Position numbers and translations under genes: made by a program
DNA from: Nitrososphaerota archaeon
GTDB taxonomy: Archaea; Thermoproteota; Nitrososphaeria; Nitrososphaerales; JACQRY01
DNA length: 64,000 bases
Reading direction: 5' to 3'
Assembly (NCBI GenBank): GCA_016184315.1
Contig: JACPCU010000010.1
Location: forward strand, 1-64,000
Notes under the pieces: generated by a model
Told to the model about the DNA's origin: nothing
Databases searched by the model: none
What the model saw: only the letters and a program-made list of their open reading frames with translations
Shown here: in pieces, positions 17,089 through 25,565 of the stretch
Layout of the letters: every line of letters starts with the position of its first letter
Numbering within the stretch: position 1 is the stretch's first letter

Positions 17089-18069
17089 TTGCCCATACTT
17101 GTAACCGGTGGCACTGGCGCAATGGGTTCATGGGTTACCCGTAGGCTCGTGGAACAAGGCTTCAGACCAGTATGTTACGACTGGGCTCCATCTATTCGCC
17201 TCTTGGATGACATCAAGGACAGATTCGACCTTGTTAAGGGTGACGTACGCGACCTACCACTTCTGTTGGCTACAGTCAAGAAGTTCAGCGTAGACAGAAT
17301 CGTACACATGGCTTACCTGATAACAGAGTCGGAGTCCAATCCCTATCTTGCCCAACAGGTGAACATAGGTGGAATGGTCAACGTCTTGGAGGCCGCACGT
17401 CTTATGGCTGTGAACAAAGTCGTGTTCACAAGTTCCAAAGGCGTCTACGGCGATATCACCGGAGAACACGGCTATCCTACATACAAGCCTATCAACGAGG
17501 ATTACCCGAAGAACCCTGACCGGGTGTATGGTGTTACCAAGCTGGCTTGCGAAGGATTCGGGGAGTATTATGCTAAGACTTATGGGCTGAGTTTCGTGGC
17601 TCTTAGGTTCGCCAACACCTTCGGCCCCGGGAAGACGGTTGACCGGCACGCGACGTTCGCAGCTGTGGGGAGCATGTTGGAGCAGTCTCTGATAGGCAAG
17701 CCGGTGAGGATCCCACAGGGCGGTGATTCGAAGGACGATCTGCTCTACTACAAAGATGTCGCCAAGTCGGTGGTTCATGCCTGCCTAGCAGAGGGCCTTA
17801 AACACAGGGCTTTCAACATCGGGATGGGGCAGCCGTTTAGTCTCCGTGATGTGGCTGATGTTGTGAGAAGACTTGTTCCAAATGCAGAGATAGAGATCGG
17901 GTCTGGATTAGACTACAAGTACGGTGGACAGAAACCCTACAGTGGATACTGTGTCTTCGACTGCAAAAGAGCCAAAGAGGATCTTGGTTTCACTCCGGAT
18001 TACGGGTTGGAAACGGGTTTCAGAGATTATGCTGCTGAGTTGAAGCGTTTGGACCTGCTACGACATTGA
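17089..18069 (+). CDS. NAD-dependent epimerase/dehydratase (extended SDR)
   Basis: A 326-residue extended short-chain dehydrogenase. The Rossmann motif is VTGGTGAMGSWVTRRL, with the catalytic Tyr/Lys pair in VYGVTKLACEGFGEYY and a preceding FTSSKGVYG serine. Members act on sugar nucleotides or related carbonyl substrates with NAD(P). A ribosome site TAGGAGAG lies about 12 bases before the TTG start at 17089, supporting that start. It follows the LLM gene closely and probably shares its transcript. Confidence 0.8.
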   Translation: MPILVTGGTGAMGSWVTRRLVEQGFRPVCYDWAPSIRLLDDIKDRFDLVKGDVRDLPLLLATVKKFSVDRIVHMAYLITESESNPYLAQQVNIGGMVNVLEAARLMAVNKVVFTSSKGVYGDITGEHGYPTYKPINEDYPKNPDRVYGVTKLACEGFGEYYAKTYGLSFVALRFANTFGPGKTVDRHATFAAVGSMLEQSLIGKPVRIPQGGDSKDDLLYYKDVAKSVVHACLAEGLKHRAFNIGMGQPFSLRDVADVVRRLVPNAEIEIGSGLDYKYGGQKPYSGYCVFDCKRAKEDLGFTPDYGLETGFRDYAAELKRLDLLRH

Positions 18070-18184
18070 AATATCTGGATTGTCTACTGGACTTTCTCTT
18101 CCTGTTTTCACGCAGCCCGGTTCACATAGGCAAGAATTAAATGGCTTAAGCATGTTCAACACATAAGGGTAGGGTGTCATCAGA

Positions 18185-20410
18185 ATGGCGATTATCGGCA
18201 CACGTGTGGCAAGAGTAGACGGTTACGAACGTGTCTCCGGAAAAGCCCTCTACACCGCTGATTGGAAGCAACCCCGAATGCTTTACGCCGAAGTCGTATC
18301 CTCAACGCGTCCCCACGCCGAAGTTGTCTCCGTTGACACCTCAGAAGCTCTCAGAGTACCGGGCGTGGAAGCGATCGTTGACTGCAAGGAAACAGGGATC
18401 ACATGGAGCGAAGGTGAACCGGCTCGAAGCAGGATGCTTCTGGACGAGCATATCAGGTTTGTAGGAGAGATAGTTGCAGCAGTAGCAGCAAAGACTCGTT
18501 ATGCTGCTCACGAAGCCGCCGAGAAAGTTAGAGTGGTGTACAACGATCTGCCAGCAGTATATGATCCTGAGGAGGCTTTGAAAAAAGAGGCTCCTCAGAT
18601 CTGGACCTCAGGGAATCTGAGGCAGATTCAGCGTTATGAGAGAGGATTCGTGGAAAAAGGTTTCCAAGAAGCAGACTTGATCTTCGAAGACACTTTCCGG
18701 ACCTCAAGATTCCATAATGCTGCCATGGAGACAGGCGCTTCCTTGGCTTGGTGGACTGGAGGCAATCTCACAGTGATAGCCTCAACCCAGAGCGTTACTG
18801 GCGCAAGAGCAGGCTTGGCTAAAGACCTTCAAATTCCTCTGAGCAAGGTGAGAGTCATTGCCCTATACAAGGGCGGGGGGTTTGGGAATAGAAGTAACGC
18901 CGTCAACCACGATCTGCTGGCAGCCATCTTGGCGAAGAAGACCGGGAAACCGGTGCTACTGGAGTTCAGCAGGTACGATGAGTTCTTGGGTTCGCACGGC
19001 CGCTGGCCTACAGTACAGCACTACAGGATCGGAGTCAAGAAGGACGGGGAGGTTACGGCTCTCCAGCTAAGAGCCTACGCGGACATGGGTGCGTATCACC
19101 GCAGAAGCCCCGAGATCCCGTACATACGCGGACCACCAGAATTCTACCGGTGCCCCAACATGAAGCTGGAGGTGTACGCTGCCTACACTAATACTCCTTT
19201 CACGGGAAGCATGAGGGCTCCCCCAGCGGTAGCAGGATGTTTCGGCTCGGAAAGCCTTATGGATCACGTCGCGAACCAGATGAAGATAGACCCGGTGGAA
19301 TTCAGGCTCAAGAACCACATCATCAAAGCCGACAACAAAGATGAATACACGAGTAATGGAATAACAGAATGCATTCGGAAAGGCGCAGAGATCATTGATT
19401 GGAAACGGGTGTGGCATCCTCCAAGCCAAGGTCCAACTTATGGTTCCCTCAACCACGGTGTCGGCATGGCTATTGGCGGATGGATGGCGCGCCTAGTTTC
19501 AGCCTCAGCTATCATGAAGGTGAACAGGGATGGCTCAGCCCACTTGGTGGTCGGCGTCACTGACATTGGCGGCGGTGCAAAAACGGTGTTGTCCATGATC
19601 GCCGCGGACACCCTTGGGATACCTTTGCAGGACGTGAAGGTCACTTGGGGAGACACTGATGTATGTCCCTTTGCACCGGGTGAAACCGGGAGCAGAACAA
19701 CCACCAACGTGGGGCTTGCCGTCAAGGTTGCGGCGGAGGATGCAAAGAGTCAGCTTCTGGCTAAGGCCTCTCAGATGCTGGATGTAGACCCACATGGGCT
19801 AGATGTTGCGGACGGCACGATCTTTCGCCGCGACGAACCTGCAACAAGGATCCCGTTATCCAAGGTAGCTGAAACGATGCCTGACGCCATCATAGGTAAA
19901 GCAACTACAGATCCGAAGCTTCCCTCTGGAAAAGCTCGGTTCAGCTTTGCAGCCCACTTCGCCGAGGTCTTGGTAGACAAAGAGGTGGGAAAGATCATTG
20001 TTAAACGCTACGTTGCTGTCCACGACTCAGGGCGCATCGTCAACCCGTTGACGGCGGAGAATCAGGTTCAGGGCGGAGTAACCATGGGTCTAGGCCTAGC
20101 CTTAACCGAGGAGCAGATAGTGAACAAGTCGACCGGATACTTGGAGAATCCTTCTCTCTGGACCTATAGGTTGCCCATGCATTTGGATGTGCCGAAGATT
20201 GAGGTACATTTTGTCGAAACAGATGATCCTTATGGCCCGAAGTCTCTGGGTGAGCCGCCCGTCGTCCCCGTATGCGCAGCTATTGCAAACGCTGTGTATA
20301 ACGCAGTAGGAGCAAGGGTCAAAGAGATCCCGCTTACGCCTGAACGCGTCCTAAGAGCCATGAACACAACACAGACAATACCATCGGACGTAAACAGAAG
20401 ACACTCCTAA
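18185..20410 (+). CDS. Molybdenum hydroxylase large subunit (xanthine dehydrogenase / aldehyde oxidase family)
   Basis: A 741-residue molybdopterin-binding subunit with the N-terminal hammerhead domain (GTRVARVDGYERVSGKALYTADW) and the two molybdopterin-binding halves, including GGGFGNRSNAVNHDLLAAILAKKTGKPV. GSMRAPPAVAGCFGSESLMD takes the place of the usual YRG.G motif, and GPKSLGEPPVV near the C-terminus carries the catalytic glutamate. It lacks the AYRCSFR-like motif of form I CO dehydrogenase. It would hydroxylate an aldehyde, aromatic or purine-like substrate with water. The small Fe-S and FAD subunits that normally accompany it are not next to it, so partners must be encoded elsewhere. 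Confidence 0.85.
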   Translation: MAIIGTRVARVDGYERVSGKALYTADWKQPRMLYAEVVSSTRPHAEVVSVDTSEALRVPGVEAIVDCKETGITWSEGEPARSRMLLDEHIRFVGEIVAAVAAKTRYAAHEAAEKVRVVYNDLPAVYDPEEALKKEAPQIWTSGNLRQIQRYERGFVEKGFQEADLIFEDTFRTSRFHNAAMETGASLAWWTGGNLTVIASTQSVTGARAGLAKDLQIPLSKVRVIALYKGGGFGNRSNAVNHDLLAAILAKKTGKPVLLEFSRYDEFLGSHGRWPTVQHYRIGVKKDGEVTALQLRAYADMGAYHRRSPEIPYIRGPPEFYRCPNMKLEVYAAYTNTPFTGSMRAPPAVAGCFGSESLMDHVANQMKIDPVEFRLKNHIIKADNKDEYTSNGITECIRKGAEIIDWKRVWHPPSQGPTYGSLNHGVGMAIGGWMARLVSASAIMKVNRDGSAHLVVGVTDIGGGAKTVLSMIAADTLGIPLQDVKVTWGDTDVCPFAPGETGSRTTTNVGLAVKVAAEDAKSQLLAKASQMLDVDPHGLDVADGTIFRRDEPATRIPLSKVAETMPDAIIGKATTDPKLPSGKARFSFAAHFAEVLVDKEVGKIIVKRYVAVHDSGRIVNPLTAENQVQGGVTMGLGLALTEEQIVNKSTGYLENPSLWTYRLPMHLDVPKIEVHFVETDDPYGPKSLGEPPVVPVCAAIANAVYNAVGARVKEIPLTPERVLRAMNTTQTIPSDVNRRHS

Positions 20411-20456
20411 GCTTGAACAGATCAGTTGAAAGGAGAATCATCTATACTCGAATAAG

Positions 20457-20545
20457 TGGACCGGGGGGGATTTGAACCCCCGACCTCCCGCGTGCGAGGC
20501 GGGCGTCTGTACTTGACGTGAATCGTACCGCTGAACTACCGGCCC
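20457..20545 (-). tRNA. tRNA-Ala(CGC) with an extra ~17 bases in the D-arm region
   Basis: On the minus strand a 7-bp acceptor stem (GGGCCGG with CCGGTCC) contains the G3-U70 pair that identifies alanine tRNAs. The anticodon arm is CCCGC-CTCGCAC-GCGGG, giving anticodon CGC, and the T-arm is GGGGG-TTCAAAT-CCCCC with discriminator A73. CCA is not encoded. Between the 5' D-stem strand GTTC and the anticodon stem there are 29 bases where about 12 are usual. The surplus of roughly 17 is most simply an archaeal intron at a non-canonical position in the D-arm; exact splice points cannot be fixed by eye. Confidence 0.9.
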
Positions 20546-20613
20546 TAGAATGCCGCTTCTCGACAAACGATTTAAGCCTTCTATGATTCACACTTATCAT
20601 CAGAGCATAAGAC

Positions 20614-21393
20614 ATGGTAGAATCTTTGTCAACCAAATCACGTCTAGCTACATGGCCGCTCACTGCATTAGCTCTGTTTATGATACTGTCAGATCTGTTC
20701 AGCGTCTGGGTCAAGGTTGACATACCGCTACTCTTCCGCACAATTTCAGTGCTACTTATCCCCGCGATGGCCATCTACGTGGCTTCGTTATACGGTTGGA
20801 GTTTTACGTCAAGAAGCTTCTTGGTTCTCTTTCTAGGTGGACTAGGAGTAGAGGTTCTGGGCACAAGAACAGGCATACCCTTCGGGGAATACTTCTACAC
20901 CGAAAGATTTCAACCGCAGATCCTCAATGTGCCCGTACAGATACCGTTAGCGTGGTTCACTCTGGGTTTGATGTGTTATTCTCTGGCGAGCCTCAATTCT
21001 AATAGAAGACTCCTCAAAGTCAGCTTGGCCTCAATTCTCATGGTTTCATGGGACATTCTCTACGACCCAGCGTTCTCAGCCATGGGGAGCTGGGTTTGGA
21101 TGCAAGGAGAATACTTCGGAGTCCCTTTAACCAACTTCCTAGGCTGGCTTCTAGCATCCCTAATCTTCTTCCTGATCATTGAAGCCTTTGCCAACCGAAA
21201 CCCCGAGCCCATTGACTACCGAGCCAAGCTGCCTCCCCTGACTCTCTACGCTGCCTATATGGTTGACGGTCTAATGCTAAACGTCACGCTAGAACAGCCA
21301 ATCGCCGCCGTCATAGGAGTATTAGCCATGGCATCGACTCTAACCCTGACCCATATTCCACGCCTATTCAGTATCAAAGCGAAGAACACTTGA
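20614..21393 (+). CDS. CruF-like carotenoid hydratase (DUF422)
   Basis: A 259-residue integral membrane protein with about seven helices. GTRTGIPFGEYFYTERFQPQ followed by VPVQIPLAWFTLG, and later SWDILYDP, are typical of the CruF / bisanhydrobacterioruberin hydratase family (formerly DUF422). It adds water to the end group of a C40 or C50 carotenoid. No other carotenoid gene is in the window. It is divergent from the tRNA-Ala gene and starts with ATG about 70 bases from it. Confidence 0.8.
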   Translation: MVESLSTKSRLATWPLTALALFMILSDLFSVWVKVDIPLLFRTISVLLIPAMAIYVASLYGWSFTSRSFLVLFLGGLGVEVLGTRTGIPFGEYFYTERFQPQILNVPVQIPLAWFTLGLMCYSLASLNSNRRLLKVSLASILMVSWDILYDPAFSAMGSWVWMQGEYFGVPLTNFLGWLLASLIFFLIIEAFANRNPEPIDYRAKLPPLTLYAAYMVDGLMLNVTLEQPIAAVIGVLAMASTLTLTHIPRLFSIKAKNT

Positions 21394-21446
21394 ATTACAC
21401 GTGACTTAGAAACGCTTATTTCGAAAACCCTCCTTTTCAATGATCC

Positions 21447-22142
21447 ATGCCCTCCCGCATCTCTGAAAACATCTCTATACAATCCAACGGCGGAAAAATA
21501 GCTGCATATCTAAGCCGACCCTCATCACAAGAAAAACATCCTGCCATCATAATCATTCATGAATGGTGGGGACTGGTGTCTCACATTAAAGACGTCACAG
21601 ACCGATACGCATCAGAAGGATACGTGGCTCTTGCACCCGATCTCTTCAACGGAGCCATAGCTAACAGTCGAGAAGAAGCTTCGAAGCTATCATCAAGTGT
21701 CAACACGCAAACATCAAACCGCATACTAGAAGAAGCACTACACTACCTGAGAAACAAGCCTTACGTGAGACCTGACAGAATAGGGATCACAGGCTTCTGC
21801 TTCGGCGGAACACACAGCCTCCACTTCACCTGCGTATCAAACAAGATAGCTGCAGGCGCCATCTACTATGCTACACGCCTACCCAGCGAAGACCTGCTGG
21901 CAAAGATCACCGCTCCCCTACTCATAATCTACGGTGACCAAGACCCCTCAGTAAAACCTGAACAGGCAAGACAACTAGAATCCACGCTCAAAAACCTCGG
22001 CAAACCAGCTCAACTACTCATGTACCCAAACTGTCCACACGCCTTCTTCAACGACCAAAACCCTCAAACCTATAGACCGGAAGCCGCCAAAGACGCATGG
22101 AATAAGACCCTGACCTTCTTCGAAAACCACCTTAAAACATAA
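21447..22142 (+). CDS. Dienelactone hydrolase family protein
   Basis: A 231-residue alpha/beta hydrolase of the dienelactone hydrolase type. The nucleophile is the cysteine of GITGFCFGGTHS, the acid the aspartate in YGDQDPSV, and the base the histidine of CPHAFFND, giving the Cys-Asp-His triad of the family. IIIIHEWWGLVSHIKD near the N-terminus is also characteristic. It hydrolyses cyclic or enol esters, as in haloaromatic degradation, though many members have other substrates. It follows the CruF-like gene in the same direction with its own short spacer. Confidence 0.85.
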   Translation: MPSRISENISIQSNGGKIAAYLSRPSSQEKHPAIIIIHEWWGLVSHIKDVTDRYASEGYVALAPDLFNGAIANSREEASKLSSSVNTQTSNRILEEALHYLRNKPYVRPDRIGITGFCFGGTHSLHFTCVSNKIAAGAIYYATRLPSEDLLAKITAPLLIIYGDQDPSVKPEQARQLESTLKNLGKPAQLLMYPNCPHAFFNDQNPQTYRPEAAKDAWNKTLTFFENHLKT

Positions 22143-22267
22143 CACTATCTCCGACTTCCCCAGATAACACCCTAGACCTATATATGACACAAACAAACCC
22201 CACCCTTACTTTACCGAAGACTTAGGCAACAGAACCAAGAGCAAAAACAACTACCGATTCACCGGAA

Positions 22268-22309
22268 CTTGAAATTTATATTGTAAGGGGGGTCTCACAG
22301 CTCCACAAC
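22268..22309 (+). repeat. Dispersed 42-base promoter-like element, copy A
   Basis: Begins CTTGAAATTTATATT, then a G-run, and ends CAGCTCCACAAC. It is about 37/42 identical to copy C at 62524-62565 and shares its first ~30 bases with copy B at 43140. TTTATATT preceded by GAAA looks like a TATA box with BRE; the conserved end falls where transcription would begin. It lies about 60-100 bases ahead of the nitroreductase gene. Confidence 0.7.
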
Positions 22310-22370
22310 AAAGCTATCATCCAAACCGAGGAGAAAAACCTATTCTGCAGCACAACACAACCCCGATCCT

Positions 22371-22874
22371 ATGGACGCATACCAATGCATAGCAACAAAA
22401 CTGGATCAACGAGAATTCACTTCAAGAACAGTGCCCACCGAAGTGAAATTGAAGGTCTTGGAATCTGCAAGGCTCACAGGAAGCGGCATGAACAGCCAAC
22501 ACTGGCGATTCATACTCATACAGAACCATAGTAACCTAAGAAGACTAGCTGAGGCAAGCACCACCGGAACATGGGTAGAAAACTGCAGTTTCGCCGTCAT
22601 AGTGTTAACCAACCCGAAACATGGTTTCCACATGATTGATGCAGGGAGAGTAGCGCAAGACATGCAGATCGCAGCATGGAACTATGGTGTAACATCCTGC
22701 GTGTTCACAGGAATAAGAGAGGAAAGATTCCGAAAAGACTTCAACATACCTAAGGATCTGAATATCTCCATCATAGTGGGCTTCGGATACCCCGACCGCA
22801 AACTATCTGGGAAGAAGAACCGTAAAGCCTCCCAAAGAACTTGTCTTCCTAGAAACCTACGGAAACATATTTGA
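22371..22874 (+). CDS. Nitroreductase family protein, C-terminus altered by a frameshift
   Basis: A 167-codon ORF with the nitroreductase fold: ESARLTGSGMNSQHWRFILIQN (FMN phosphate and ring contacts), AGRVAQDMQIAAWNYGVTSCVFT and IIVGFGYPDRKLSGKKNRK. After NRK the open frame reads an atypical tail, while the +1 frame from 22828 continues PPKELVFLETYGNIF, matching the normal family ending, to a stop at 22891-22893. A single base inserted around 22827, or a sequencing error, explains this. Without the shift the protein is still almost full length and may work. It would use FMN and NAD(P)H on nitro or quinone compounds. A copy of the 42-base element lies upstream. Confidence 0.75.
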   Translation: MDAYQCIATKLDQREFTSRTVPTEVKLKVLESARLTGSGMNSQHWRFILIQNHSNLRRLAEASTTGTWVENCSFAVIVLTNPKHGFHMIDAGRVAQDMQIAAWNYGVTSCVFTGIREERFRKDFNIPKDLNISIIVGFGYPDRKLSGKKNRKASQRTCLPRNLRKHI

Positions 22875-22964
22875 TACCAGTAGTCTAAGCTAACCTGCAC
22901 CCATTCAACTGGTTAACAGAAGATAGCAGTAACGTTATAGCGCAAGTAGACTTACACACGACAC

Positions 22965-23726
22965 ATGCGTCTCAGGGAAAAGGTGGCTTTAGTAACAGGA
23001 GGAGGCTCAGGAATAGGCCGGGCTACGTCAACCCTATTCGCCGGTGAAGGCGCGAAGGTTGTTGTGGCAGACTCTGTGGTGGATGGGGCTAGGGAAACAG
23101 TTCAGACGATCAAGGAGAATGGAGGAGAAGCGATCAGTGTTCAAGGCGACGTTTCGCAAGCTGCTGATGCTGAACGCATGGTGCAAGAAACAGTCAATAC
23201 ATACGGCAAACTAGATGTCCTCTTCAACAACGCAGGCTACAACGTGTACGGCTCGGTCCACGAATTGTCCGAACAGGACTGGGATAAGCTCATGTCAGTG
23301 AATCTCAAAGGAGTCTTCCTTGTGTCGAAATACGCCGTCAAACATATGATGAAGACAGGCGGAGGCTCAATAGTCAACAACGCCTCCAGCTTCGGAATCA
23401 TCGCTTATCCCCGTGACCCAGTCTACTGCGCCTCCAAAGGAGGAATCATCTCGCTCACCCGCCAAATGGCCCTAGACTACGCATCCTACAACATCAGAGT
23501 GAACTGCATCTGCCCAGGCCCAACCCTTACACCCAGAATCGAAAGAGCCATCAAAGCTGCTCCGGACCCAGAGGAACGCCGGAAACAATCAATCAAGAAT
23601 GTTCTGCTCGGGAGATTCGCCAAACCAGAGGAGATAGCATACCCAGTTCTCTTCCTAGCCTCAGATGAAGCATCATTCATCACAGGCATAGCTCTTCAAG
23701 CAGACGGGGGGCAAACCATCCACTAA
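22965..23726 (+). CDS. SDR family NAD(P)-dependent oxidoreductase (FabG-like)
   Basis: A 253-residue classical short-chain dehydrogenase: cofactor motif TGGGSGIGRA near residue 11, NNAGYN at about 90, the catalytic serine in IVNNASSFG, and YCASKGGII with Tyr and Lys. The C-terminal FITGIALQADGGQTIH is typical of FabG-like and alcohol dehydrogenase members. It reduces or oxidises a keto/hydroxy group with NAD(P); substrate is unknown. It is preceded by the nitroreductase gene in the same direction. Confidence 0.85.
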   Translation: MRLREKVALVTGGGSGIGRATSTLFAGEGAKVVVADSVVDGARETVQTIKENGGEAISVQGDVSQAADAERMVQETVNTYGKLDVLFNNAGYNVYGSVHELSEQDWDKLMSVNLKGVFLVSKYAVKHMMKTGGGSIVNNASSFGIIAYPRDPVYCASKGGIISLTRQMALDYASYNIRVNCICPGPTLTPRIERAIKAAPDPEERRKQSIKNVLLGRFAKPEEIAYPVLFLASDEASFITGIALQADGGQTIH

Positions 23727-23764
23727 CAAAATGCGGCCAAAACAATCCCTTTGCGCCCCGAAGA

Positions 23765-24946
23765 TTACCTGCTGTTCAACGCCAGATCTTTTCTTAAGAG
23801 GATGATCGACAGAAAGCCCACCACGCCCAAGACAATAGGGAAGATGAAGCCAACCCTGTATCCGAACCCTTGCGCCAAAGCCCCTATTATTGCGGGCGTT
23901 ACCCCCGCACCCGTAGTAGAACCCAGCGCAGTCACGACCCCAATATGGCTGCTCACATTACTCCGAGGAGCATGATCTGAGACCGCCGCGAAGATCACTG
24001 GGTAAAACATTGCGCAGACGCTGGTTAGAGCAAAGAGTAAGGCGATTATTGCTGCGCTTGACGCTACTGTTGCGATCGCTAATCCCAGAGTCATACTTGT
24101 GACCGATGTAAAGAGTATGACTGGCAGCCTGCCAAACCTGTCTGAAGCTATTCCGGCAATAATCTTCGTGACCATTCCAAATACTCGTGACGCGCCGAAA
24201 ACTAGAGCCACATACACCGCGTCCAGTCTAAACACATCAGTCAAATACAGAGGTATGATCGACACAAGACCCAGATCTATGGCAGTTACTCCCATAAACG
24301 CAGCCGCAGCAAGGACTATTCCCCTTCTACCCCAATTCTTTGCTTCAACAGAATCTTCGCCTGCAAGCCGCTGCTGAGTCCGACTGGAAGACTTGGTGAG
24401 CCGCAATAATAATGGCAAAATGATGATTCCGAACAAACCCAAGAATAAGAGGGGTCCTCTCCAGTCGAACCGTGAAAGAATTATGCCTGCGGCGACTGGT
24501 CCCATAACCATTCCAAGAGACGCAGCAGACTCATGAATACCGAAGACCAGCCCTCTCACGTCAGTTGGGTGAGAAGAGGATAGCAAGCTTACACCTGCGG
24601 GCAGGTAGCCACCTAATCCAGCTCCGGCCAAGAAGAAGAACAGACCAGTGGAATACAGATTATTCGTCAAGGCCGACGCAAGAAGAGCTGTTGCCGTAAG
24701 CGAAACGGCGAAGAAAACCACGTTTCGATCACCAAATCTGCGAGCAGCCAGACCACTTGGAATATACGAGAGTCCTATGCCCAAAGTCAACATGCTGATC
24801 AGTAAGCTGATCTCAGCCGTGGAATAACCAAATGATTGTTTGATTATTGGGCTAATGGCAGGTATAGCAAGCCTAGAAGCGAAGTTCCAGAACCATGCGA
24901 GGGAACACGCTAAGAGAACGGCGGACACATAGGTTCGCAACGGCAA
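23765..24946 (-). CDS. MFS transporter
   Basis: A 393-residue major facilitator with 12 predicted helices. The N-terminal half has IPSGLAARRFGDRNVVFF (motif A loop), and the second half AGIASDRFGRLPVILF. The profile resembles oxalate/formate or hexuronate-type symporters (ACS-like), but substrate cannot be set from sequence. It converges with the SDR gene, 38 bases apart, and follows the decayed amidohydrolase on the same strand. Confidence 0.85.
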   Translation of the reverse strand: MPLRTYVSAVLLACSLAWFWNFASRLAIPAISPIIKQSFGYSTAEISLLISMLTLGIGLSYIPSGLAARRFGDRNVVFFAVSLTATALLASALTNNLYSTGLFFFLAGAGLGGYLPAGVSLLSSSHPTDVRGLVFGIHESAASLGMVMGPVAAGIILSRFDWRGPLLFLGLFGIIILPLLLRLTKSSSRTQQRLAGEDSVEAKNWGRRGIVLAAAAFMGVTAIDLGLVSIIPLYLTDVFRLDAVYVALVFGASRVFGMVTKIIAGIASDRFGRLPVILFTSVTSMTLGLAIATVASSAAIIALLFALTSVCAMFYPVIFAAVSDHAPRSNVSSHIGVVTALGSTTGAGVTPAIIGALAQGFGYRVGFIFPIVLGVVGFLSIILLRKDLALNSR

Positions 24947-24987
24947 ACTCCTCTTATCTTAGGAGCCTCTTTCACGTAAAGTCAATG

Positions 24988-25389
24988 TTAAGCCTCTTTT
25001 AGATTACTCGAGCCTTCGCAACCAAGTTTCACGGCAAAATCATCCTCTTCCATGAGAACAGTTCCTCCAACGATGGTTGGAACAGGCATCTTGCACTTCC
25101 CAGCCTTCATACGGAGTCCACCCTCCTTGTTGCAAATCTAGTCGCGTGTTATGGTCTTCCTTTTCCCCGTATCGTCAATCATGGTGAACCCACCTGCATC
25201 TGTGACTTGCGTACCGGTGGTGAAACCTTCTCTGTAAGTGTATCCAAGCTCCCTGAGATGCACAGGAGTATCGATCATTACGGGCAAGATAATCTTCCCG
25301 TTATTGACTGGAACGCTAAGATTAACACAACCAAACGGCGTAGAGACAATACCACCATCAATGAGCAGATCTGTGTTTACCATGGCCAT
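24988..25389 (-). pseudogene. Decayed cyclic amidohydrolase (dihydroorotase/hydantoinase type)
   Basis: The minus strand encodes, from about 25389, the N-terminal part of an amidohydrolase (NTDLLIDGGIVSTPFG, then ILPVMIDTPVHLRELGYTYREGFTTGT). The metal motif, normally DTHVH, has become DTPVH. The frame ends at 25138. In another frame, 25130-24988 encodes the C-terminal end of the same family (MPVPTIVGGTVLMEEDDF). Most of the catalytic barrel between them is missing. The gene is thus internally deleted, frameshifted and missing a metal ligand. It may once have formed a transport-and-hydrolysis pair with the adjacent MFS gene. Confidence 0.75.
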
Positions 25390-25565
25390 ACAGGGTTCAA
25401 GCAATTGACGTCTTAAACAGATCGAGGAAGGACCGCCTGCGGAGTTGAGGCTGTACCCTCCAGTTTTCATGAAGATGGTGCAGAATTAGGGCCGTCGCCA
25501 ATTTGTGGCACTGCGGATGCCCATTTATAACGGAGGGGAATGCTACTTCAGCAAGCGGTGGCTCA

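Noticed and set aside
18185-20410. Form I CO dehydrogenase (CoxL)
   Set aside because: The AYRCSFR-like active-site loop is missing, so only the broader family name is justified.
22268-22309. CRISPR repeat or replication-origin box
   Set aside because: Copies are single and about 20 kb apart, with no spacer array and no Orc1/Cdc6 gene seen.
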